From the NCBI GenBank assembly GCA_947487385.1, contig CANKWU010000014.1:1-47918 (forward strand): a stretch of DNA of 47,918 nt, in the 5' to 3' direction. This document shows positions 42,074-47,918 of the stretch, in pieces. The translations under genes and the position numbers were made by a program. The notes under the pieces are model-generated. The model saw only the letters and a program-made list of their open reading frames with translations. It ran no database searches and was not told the origin of the DNA. Every line of letters starts with the position of its first letter. The first letter of the stretch is position 1. This stretch comes from Spartobacteria bacterium. Lineage in GTDB: Bacteria; Verrucomicrobiota; Verrucomicrobiia; Chthoniobacterales; UBA6821.

Positions 42074-43338
42074 ATACCAATCCATCCCGCCGTATCCTGG
42101 TCGGTGTTGGCAATGCAGGTGTCACAGTGCTCGACATGCTTTCTGTCGAAGTTCCCGGCATGACCGGACTGCTTGCTGTCAATAATGATCGCGATTCGCT
42201 AAACGCCTCCATCGTCCGGGACAAAATCGAGGTGCCCGAGGGAGATCCTGGTGAAGGATTCCGTGTGATCGACGATGAGTTCGGCCAGGCCCTGGATGGG
42301 GCATCCGTTGTCATTCTTTGCGGCGGTCTTGGTGGCGAGACAGGGTCCTTCCTTTTGCCGGCCCTTGCCATCCGTGCCAAGTCGACAGGTCTGACCACAA
42401 TGGCCTGCGTAGGCATGCCCTTCTCGTTCGAGGGCAAGCACAGAAGAGATCTTGCAGAACGGGCCTTGGAGAAACTTCAGGAGATCTGTGATGCCGTGAT
42501 CGTGATCGGGAACGATCAACTCTCCGGTGGCTCTCCCTCGACGGCGGCTGTCGGTGAGGCCTTCCTGCTTTCCGACCGCACACTACTTGCGTCGCTTCTG
42601 GCATTGAGCGGGATGCTCTCCACTTCAGGACCCGTCAAGATCACCCGTGCCGACATTCACAATGTGCTCGGAAAACCGGGAGCACTCACGCATTTCGGAT
42701 TCGGCAAGGCCGAGGGATCCAACCGTCTGCACGAGGCCTTGGAAAGAGCCATGAAAAGTCCCCTTCTTGCTTTGCCCGGCAAGGGATCTGCTCTCAAGGA
42801 AACATCGATGATTCTTCTCTTGCTCCGGGGAGCCAAGGATATTTCTTTTGCGGAAGTGCAAGCCGTTGTCGGTAAAATCGAACAAATTGCAGGCGATAAC
42901 TGTCAAATAAAAGTAGGAGTTCATGCGGATGGGCCTCTCGGATCGCCTCTGGAGCTCTATCTCCTAGCCTCTTCCGGAGGGACTGTCAGGAAGCCTGCCA
43001 AAACAATTGAAAGCATTGAACCCAGCGAACCGATCGGGTCAAATAGAATAACGCTGCCCCAACCTATTAAATCTATTAGAGAGGGAGAGATGCCTTCAAG
43101 GCGCGCCCCATTGGAAAAAGGGGCTGACGAGTTCTTCCCGGCTCTCACAAATCCTACTTCCAAGTCTGGAATGAAGCCCGCAGTATCCCCCAAGCAGATG
43201 CAGGGAACACTTGCTCTCGATACTTATCAGCGGGGCCGCTTTGACAAGAGTGAACCGACCATCTTCGAGGGTGAGGACCTTGATGTTCCCACTTTCCTCC
43301 GCAAGGGGATCAAGCTCAACCCTCCCAGTAGAAAATAG
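42070..43338 (+). CDS. ftsZ: FtsZ, strongly divergent tubulin homologue
   Basis: 422 residues. The fold follows FtsZ: RILVGVGNAG (loop T1), LLAVNNDRDSL (T2-T3, usually NTD), the tubulin signature at about 84-94 reads CGGLGGETGSF instead of the canonical GGGTGTG pattern, then GMPFSFEGKHRRDLA and IVIGNDQL. In the T7 synergy loop (about 187-200, GPVKITRADIHNVL) the first conserved Asp is Thr192 while the second is kept (Asp195), and the conserved Asn is Lys190. After a Ser/Pro/Lys-rich linker the C-terminal peptide DVPTFLRK (405-412) is nearly textbook and should bind FtsA. It overlaps ftsA by 4 nt. Nucleotide hydrolysis may be altered. Confidence 0.9.
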   Translation: MNTNPSRRILVGVGNAGVTVLDMLSVEVPGMTGLLAVNNDRDSLNASIVRDKIEVPEGDPGEGFRVIDDEFGQALDGASVVILCGGLGGETGSFLLPALAIRAKSTGLTTMACVGMPFSFEGKHRRDLAERALEKLQEICDAVIVIGNDQLSGGSPSTAAVGEAFLLSDRTLLASLLALSGMLSTSGPVKITRADIHNVLGKPGALTHFGFGKAEGSNRLHEALERAMKSPLLALPGKGSALKETSMILLLLRGAKDISFAEVQAVVGKIEQIAGDNCQIKVGVHADGPLGSPLELYLLASSGGTVRKPAKTIESIEPSEPIGSNRITLPQPIKSIREGEMPSRRAPLEKGADEFFPALTNPTSKSGMKPAVSPKQMQGTLALDTYQRGRFDKSEPTIFEGEDLDVPTFLRKGIKLNPPSRK

Positions 43339-43353
43339 AAACAATATCACTTA

Positions 43354-45924
43354 ATGAAGCCTGAAAAATTCACCGCCAAGATGCAGGAAGCCTTCAACGG
43401 CGCGATCGATATCGCCTCGGGTCTCGGTCAGCAGGAGATTGGCAACGAGCATTTCATGCTCTCGTTGCTCGGACAGATTGAAGGCCTTACTCGTCCCGTG
43501 CTTGAGAAAATGGGGGTAGCCATTCAGCCCTTCATTGAGAAACTCGAGTCGGCTGCCTCCGCTTTGCCGAAAGTGCACGGAGGTGCCCAGCCCTTCGTCG
43601 GTAACGAGCTCCGCAAGACCATCGACTTGGCCGAGGGCGAGATGGCAAAGCTCAAGGATGAGTTCCTCTCTGCGGAGCATTACCTTCTGGCCCTGAGTCA
43701 GGAGAAGAACTCCGCCGCAAAGTTGATTCAAGCCAACGGCGTCACTCATCAGGGTCTCATGAAGGCCCTGGTTGAGATTCGTGGCAGCCAGCGAGTCACC
43801 GACCAGAATCCAGAAGGGAAATACCAGACCTTGGAGAAGTACGGGCGCGACATCACCGAGCTTGCCCGCAAGGGGAAGATCGACCCGGTCATCGGGCGCG
43901 ACGAGGAGATCCGCCGCACCATGCAAGTTCTTTCCCGCCGTACCAAAAACAACCCAGTGCTGATCGGTGAGCCCGGCGTCGGCAAGACGGCCATCGTCGA
44001 GGGACTAGCCCGCCGTATCGTCAGTGGGGATGTTCCCGAGTCGCTCAAGAACAAGCGCCTGGTCGCTATGGACATTGGCGCGATGGTGGCGGGGGCGAAG
44101 TTCCGTGGGGAGTTCGAGGATCGACTGAAGGCTTTTCTGAAGGAAGTGACCTCCTCGGAGGGTGAGATCATCCTCTTTATCGATGAGCTTCATACCATCG
44201 TCGGCGCAGGTGCCGCCGAGGGATCGATGGATGCCTCCAACCTCCTCAAGCCCCAGCTTGCCCGTGGAGAACTGCGCACGATCGGTGCCACCACACTGGA
44301 TGAATATCGTAAGTATATCGAGAAGGATGCTGCGCTTGAGCGCCGCTTCCAGCCCGTCATTGTCAGTGAGCCAAGTGTTGAGGACACCATTGCGATCCTA
44401 CGCGGTCTCAAGGAGCGCTACGAAGTTCACCATGGCGTTCGTATTCAGGATGCCGCACTTGTCGCTGCCGCTATCCTCTCTCACCGTTATATCTCCGACC
44501 GCTTCCTTCCCGACAAGGCTGTCGATCTGATCGACGAAGCCGCATCTCGTCTGAAGATCGAGATCGAGTCGATGCCGACCGAGATCGACCAGATGGAGCG
44601 ACAGATCATGATGCTCGAGATGGAGCGCCAGGCCCTTCGTAAGGAGAAGGATGCCGCCAGCAAAGAGCGCCTGGAGAAGCTTGAGAAGGAACTCGCCGAG
44701 ACCAAGGAAACCGGATCAGGACTGAAAGCCCGCTGGCAGAAGGAGAAGGAAGAGATTGGTAAGTCCCAGAAAATCAATGAGCAGATCGAAGTGATGAAGA
44801 ATGATCTGGCGATCGCCCAACGTCAGGGTGATTTTGCCAAGGCGAGCGAGATCCAGTACGGGCGCATTCCTGAATTGCAAACCAAGCTCGAAGAGCACAA
44901 TGCCAAGCTCGCCAAGAGCGGCCAATCCGCTCTGCTCCAGGAAGAGGTGACTGAAGAGGATATCGCGAAGGTGGTCTCCGTCTGGACCGGCATCCCCGTT
45001 TCCAATCTGCAAGAGGGTGAGAGGCAAAAACTCGTCAAGATGGAAGAGCGTCTTATCGAGCGTGTGGTGGGACAGTCTCAGGCGATCAAAGCCGTCTCCA
45101 ATGCCGTCCGCCGCGCCCGCGCCGGCCTCCAGGAAGAGAACCGCCCGATCGGTTCCTTCATGTTCCTCGGCCCCACGGGTGTTGGTAAGACCGAGCTTTC
45201 CAAGGCCCTGGCCGAGTTCCTTTTTGACGACGAGAACGCCATCGTCCGCCTCGACATGTCCGAGTACATGGAGAAGCACACCGTGGCTCGTCTCATCGGA
45301 GCTCCTCCCGGGTACGTGGGTTACGAGGAGGGTGGACAGCTCAGCGAGGCCGTTCGCCGGAAGCCCTACTCGGTGATCCTCTTCGATGAGGTGGAGAAGG
45401 CCCACGGCGATGTCTTCAATGTCCTCCTCCAGGTCCTCGATGATGGACGGATTACCGATGGTCAGGGCCGTACGGTTGATTTCAAGAACACCGTCATCAT
45501 CATGACGAGTAATATCGGCAGCCAATACATCATGGAGGATCTGGCTGTGGAGGAGCGGAACAAGCGCGTCATGGAGGCGCTCCGCAGTCACTTCCGCCCC
45601 GAGTTTCTGAATCGTGTCGATGAGATCGTCATCTTCGACCGACTCACCGACAAGGAGATTGGCAAGATTGTCGATATCCAGCTCGAGCGTCTCTCCAGAC
45701 GCCTCGGCAAGCAGAAGCTCCATCTGGAACTCAGCGACAAGGCGCGTGCTTATCTATCCAAGGAGGGCTATGATCCAGCCTATGGTGCCCGCCCGCTCAA
45801 GCGTGTCATCCAGCAGAAGATCCTCGATCCCCTCAGCATGGAGATCCTCGATGGAAAGATCCACGAGGGTCAGACCATCAAGGCGGATGTTGCTGGCGGG
45901 GAACTCGTTTTCAAGACGAAGTAG
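43354..45924 (+). CDS. clpB: ClpB disaggregase chaperone
   Basis: 856 residues, normal for ClpB. N-terminal double Clp-N domain (1-145), first AAA+ module with IGEPGVGKT (about 204-212), [13 protein letters not shown] and the ring of [24 protein letters not shown], a coiled-coil middle domain (about 405-525, rich in [16 protein letters not shown]), second AAA+ module with [12 protein letters not shown] (about 605) and MTSNIGSQY, then the C-terminal domain. The middle domain marks ClpB rather than ClpA. With DnaK it rescues aggregated proteins. It lies only 15 nt after ftsZ, and no CIRCE heat-shock operator is seen in that gap. Confidence 0.95.
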   Translation: MKPEKFTAKMQEAFNGAIDIASGLGQQEIGNEHFMLSLLGQIEGLTRPVLEKMGVAIQPFIEKLESAASALPKVHGGAQPFVGNELRKTIDLAEGEMAKLKDEFLSAEHYLLALSQEKNSAAKLIQANGVTHQGLMKALVEIRGSQRVTDQNPEGKYQTLEKYGRDITELARKGKIDPVIGRDEEIRRTMQVLSRRTKNNPVLIGEPGVGKTAIVEGLARRIVSGDVPESLKNKRLVAMDIGAMVAGAKFRGEFEDRLKAFLKEVTSSEGEIILFIDELHTIVGAGAAEGSMDASNLLKPQLARGELRTIGATTLDEYRKYIEKDAALERRFQPVIVSEPSVEDTIAILRGLKERYEVHHGVRIQDAALVAAAILSHRYISDRFLPDKAVDLIDEAASRLKIEIESMPTEIDQMERQIMMLEMERQALRKEKDAASKERLEKLEKELAETKETGSGLKARWQKEKEEIGKSQKINEQIEVMKNDLAIAQRQGDFAKASEIQYGRIPELQTKLEEHNAKLAKSGQSALLQEEVTEEDIAKVVSVWTGIPVSNLQEGERQKLVKMEERLIERVVGQSQAIKAVSNAVRRARAGLQEENRPIGSFMFLGPTGVGKTELSKALAEFLFDDENAIVRLDMSEYMEKHTVARLIGAPPGYVGYEEGGQLSEAVRRKPYSVILFDEVEKAHGDVFNVLLQVLDDGRITDGQGRTVDFKNTVIIMTSNIGSQYIMEDLAVEERNKRVMEALRSHFRPEFLNRVDEIVIFDRLTDKEIGKIVDIQLERLSRRLGKQKLHLELSDKARAYLSKEGYDPAYGARPLKRVIQQKILDPLSMEILDGKIHEGQTIKADVAGGELVFKTK

Positions 45925-45941
45925 AAGTCGATCCTGATTTC

Positions 45942-46286
45942 ATGTCTCTCCGTGAAGTAACGATCAAGGAGGGATTTCCAACACTCGAGGAAGCCAAGCG
46001 CCGACTCCTACTGGAAGTAAGGCGTTGCCACGGAGACGGCATCTCCGTGCTCAAGATCATTCACGGCTATGGCTCCGGGGGCCGGGGAGGAGTCCTGCGG
46101 ACTGGCTTAAGAAAGGTCTTCGCGGAGTATCAGCGCGATGGCGACATTCTGGGATATGCTTCCGGGGAGGAGTTTTCGATCTTCCATCAGGTTTCATTGG
46201 AAATGATCACTGTCGCCCCGGAACTCCGCACCGACCGCGATCTCGAGCGATCGAATCCTGGAGTGAGCTTCCTTTGGATTCAGTAA
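45942..46286 (+). CDS. Small Smr-like domain protein
   Basis: 114 residues. The core EAKRRLLLEVRRCHGDGISVLKIIHGYGSGGRGGVLRTGLRKVF matches the Smr fold, in which the His-Gly-x-Gly-x-Gly motif (HGYGSGGRGG, about 45-54) follows a hydrophobic strand. Smr domains, found at the MutS2 C-terminus and alone, have nicking or RNA-cutting activity in some family members. It stands alone without MutS2 parts. It is 17 nt behind clpB and likely co-transcribed with it. Role unproven. Confidence 0.7.
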   Translation: MSLREVTIKEGFPTLEEAKRRLLLEVRRCHGDGISVLKIIHGYGSGGRGGVLRTGLRKVFAEYQRDGDILGYASGEEFSIFHQVSLEMITVAPELRTDRDLERSNPGVSFLWIQ

Positions 46287-46362
46287 GGGAATCACTCGTG
46301 CAATTTGTGATTATCTTCTTATACAGAAAGACAAAAAACATCTCGGATGCTAGGGTTTGCGC

Positions 46363-47403
46363 ATGAAAAAAGCACTCATCACGGGCATCACTGGTCAGGA
46401 TGGATCATATCTTGCCGAACTTCTTCTCTCTAAGGGATATGAGGTTCATGGCATCATCCGCCGTGCCTCCACCTTCAACACCAGCCGGATCGACCATCTC
46501 TACAATGATCCGCATGTTCATGGGACACGTCTTTTCCTCCACTACGGTGATCTGGCTGACTCATCGCAGCTGACCAAGCTTCTCTATTCCCTGCGCCCCG
46601 ATGAAATTTATAACCTTGGCGCGCAGAGCCATGTCCGGGTTTCCTTTGATGTGCCGGAATATACGGGCGATGTCACAGGACTCAGCACGGTGCGCCTGCT
46701 AGAAGCGATCCGTGAGTCGGGATTGACCCAAGACGTGAGGTTTTACCAGGCCTCTTCCTCCGAAATGTTTGGCAAGGTACACGAGGTTCCTCAAGTCGAG
46801 ACAACTCCGTTCCATCCGCGTTCCCCTTATGGTTGCGCAAAGGTCTTCTCCTACTGGCTCACGGTCAATTACCGCGAAGCCTACAAACTGCACGCCTCCA
46901 ACGGCATCCTCTTCAACCACGAAAGTCCACGACGCGGCGAGACCTTTGTTACCCGCAAGATCACCCGCGCCGCAACCCGCATCAAGATGGGCCTGCAGAA
47001 CGAACTCTTCCTTGGCAATCTCGATGCGCGGCGCGACTGGGGCTATGCCAAGGAATACGTCGAGGTGATGTGGCTCATGCTCCAGCAGGAGAAGGCGGAC
47101 GATTATGTTTGTGCCACCAACGAGACCCACACCATCCGTGAATTCTGCGAGGAGTGCTTCGGTCTTCTTGATCTCGACTGGAAGCAATATGTGAAGCATG
47201 ACGCGCGCTATGAACGCCCGAGCGAGGTGGAGTTGCTGATCGGTGACCCGGCGAAACTCAAGAGGCAGATCGGCTGGGAGCCTAAGGTGAAGTTCAAGGA
47301 ACTCGTCCGTATCATGACGAATGCCGACCTCGAATTGGCACGTCGCGAGTTGGCCTACCAGAATACTCGCACAGGCAACGGCTCCGGCGTTACTCCTCCG
47401 TAA
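46363..47403 (+). CDS. gmd: GDP-mannose 4,6-dehydratase
   Basis: 346 residues from the ATG at 46363 (a TTG at 46357 would add two residues). Extended [34 protein letters not shown] (Rossmann NADP site, GxxGxxG), [38 protein letters not shown], catalytic ASSSEMFG with the Thr/Ser and Glu, [12 protein letters not shown] (Tyr-x-x-x-Lys), [19 protein letters not shown]. It makes GDP-4-keto-6-deoxymannose from GDP-mannose. The next gene completes the route to GDP-L-fucose. These sugars feed capsule or O-antigen synthesis. Confidence 0.95.
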   Translation: MKKALITGITGQDGSYLAELLLSKGYEVHGIIRRASTFNTSRIDHLYNDPHVHGTRLFLHYGDLADSSQLTKLLYSLRPDEIYNLGAQSHVRVSFDVPEYTGDVTGLSTVRLLEAIRESGLTQDVRFYQASSSEMFGKVHEVPQVETTPFHPRSPYGCAKVFSYWLTVNYREAYKLHASNGILFNHESPRRGETFVTRKITRAATRIKMGLQNELFLGNLDARRDWGYAKEYVEVMWLMLQQEKADDYVCATNETHTIREFCEECFGLLDLDWKQYVKHDARYERPSEVELLIGDPAKLKRQIGWEPKVKFKELVRIMTNADLELARRELAYQNTRTGNGSGVTPP

Positions 47404-47409
47404 AAGAAA

Positions 47410-47504
47410 GGACAAAGGATGAGGGGTGAATGATGAAAAGCATGAAGAATCTTTACCCCGTGCACTCTTAACCTTCAGCTTTTGGACTTCGACTTTTTAT
47501 CATT
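47410..47504. repeat. Purine then pyrimidine heptamer tracts between gmd and the fucose synthase gene
   Basis: 47410-47451 splits into GGACAAA, GGATGAG, GGGTGAA, TGATGAA, AAGCATG, AAGAATC. 47470-47504 splits into AACCTTC, AGCTTTT, GGACTTC, GACTTTT, TATCATT, ending one base before the ATG at 47506. The two blocks are roughly complementary in style and form the inverted repeat listed separately. Confidence 0.55.
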
Positions 47505-47506
47505 CA
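47427..47506 (+). promoter_or_regulatory. Inverted repeat whose 3' arm ends on the start codon of the fucose synthase gene
   Basis: TGAATGATGAAAAG (47427-47440) pairs with CTTTTTATCATTCA (47493-47506): 14 pairs, one of them a G-U wobble that forms only in plus-strand RNA. The 3' arm ends on the A of the ATG. Such a stem could hide the start region from ribosomes; the 52-nt loop makes it moderate in strength. Confidence 0.4.
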
Positions 47507-47918
47507 TGAATTCCTCCACCAAAATCCATATTGCCGGACATGGTGGCATGGTGGGATCAGCTATCGTCCGTGCCCTCCGTGCCCGCGGCCATGACAATTT
47601 GTTGCTATGTAACCGCAGGGAACTGGATCTCTGCGATGCCGCAGCCGTCCGAAACTTCTATGCGAAGGAAAAACCGGAGGTCGTGATCGTGGCCGCAGCC
47701 CGTGTTGGAGGCATCCATGCAAACAACACGTATCCTGCTGAGTTCCTTCATGAGAATCTGGCGATCGCCCACAATACCATCCACTCCGCCTGGCAACACG
47801 GTGTGAAGCGCCTCCTCTTCCTTGGCAGTTCCTGCATCTATCCGCGTGAGGCACCACAACCGATGTCCGAGGAATGCCTCCTCACCTCGCCGCTCGAACC
47901 GACCAACGAGGCCTACGC
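47506..47918 (+). CDS. fcl: GDP-L-fucose synthase (GDP-4-keto-6-deoxymannose 3,5-epimerase/4-reductase), 5' part
   Basis: The first 137 codons are in the window; the gene runs off the right edge. From the ATG at 47506 it reads [20 protein letters not shown] (NADP site with the family's Gly-His-x-Gly-Met-Val-Gly), [46 protein letters not shown] and [21 protein letters not shown], all typical of the WcaG/Fcl family. It should turn the product of the adjacent gmd into GDP-L-fucose. The catalytic Tyr-x-x-x-Lys lies just past the window end (the window stops at NEAYA). Confidence 0.93.
   Translation, partial: MNSSTKIHIAGHGGMVGSAIVRALRARGHDNLLLCNRRELDLCDAAAVRNFYAKEKPEVVIVAAARVGGIHANNTYPAEFLHENLAIAHNTIHSAWQHGVKRLLFLGSSCIYPREAPQPMSEECLLTSPLEPTNEAY

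Noticed and set aside
43339-43353. CIRCE or other heat-shock operator before clpB
   Set aside because: The gap is only 15 nt and holds no inverted repeat; the ftsZ 3' end shows no CIRCE sequence either.
44716-45723. Long antisense open frame (335 codons) opposite clpB
   Set aside because: It lies wholly inside clpB in antisense and its translation is repetitive in Leu/Asp/Glu, the mirror of a well-conserved gene. Similar long antisense frames oppose murE (28155-29120) and uvrA (14624-15490). None has a recognisable domain.
1-47918. Mobile elements, prophage or CRISPR
   Set aside because: No transposase, integrase, phage structural gene, terminal inverted repeats flanked by target duplications, or regularly spaced repeats with unique spacers were seen. 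The only tandem repeats are the short heptamer tracts and the MraZ boxes.

Overview
The window is a stretch of bacterial chromosome that reads as a member of the Verrucomicrobiota within the PVC superphylum. Four things point there: a four-gene pseudopilin cassette of the type named Verru_Chthon (genes A-D), a double-length UvrA of 1874 residues with four ATPase modules (also known from Chlamydiae), a complete division and cell-wall (dcw) cluster ending in a strongly divergent FtsZ, and a MurC-MurB fusion. I see no insertion sequence, phage gene, CRISPR array, tRNA or rRNA. Both window ends cut through genes.

Layout. 1-1836 (+): the tail of a glycosyltransferase, a stand-alone 5'-3' exonuclease and a winged-helix regulator. 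1914-2720 (-): a degenerate rhomboid-like membrane protein. 2844-3548 (+): an unknown single-pass protein. 3612-9640 (-): a compact apparent operon that runs, in transcription order, crcB, pseudopilin genes D, B, C and A, then a secreted protein of unknown role. 9771-12301 (+): a secreted OB-fold protein, a small membrane protein and a DEAD-box helicase. 12541-12954 (-): the RNase P RNA. 13108-19109 (-): uvrA behind an HU/IHF gene. 19257-20963 (-): a GH77 4-alpha-glucanotransferase. 21079-21759 (+): a metallo-beta-lactamase-fold hydrolase. 22099-23571 (+): rho.

23936-43338 (+) is the dcw cluster: mraZ, rsmH, ftsL-like, ftsI, murE, murF, mraY, murD, a LysM protein, ftsW, murG, murCB, ddl, ftsQ, ftsA, ftsZ. 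Many genes overlap by 4 nt or more. Together they supply the enzymes for lipid II from UDP-MurNAc to the lipid-linked precursor, its polymerisation (FtsW and FtsI) and the division ring. The MurE motif indicates meso-diaminopimelate peptidoglycan. clpB and a small Smr-like gene follow at once, then gmd and the start of a GDP-fucose synthase gene, which with the glycosyltransferase at the left edge suggests surface polysaccharide synthesis.

The most interesting non-coding signals are: four GTGG(G/T) repeats at an exact 10-nt period just upstream of mraZ (a probable MraZ operator); a geometrically sound H-type pseudoknot plus a downstream terminator in the rho-mraZ spacer; hairpins flanking rnpB whose wobble pairs exist only in the minus-strand RNA; and degenerate heptamer-periodic tracts at gene borders, several of which end exactly at start codons.
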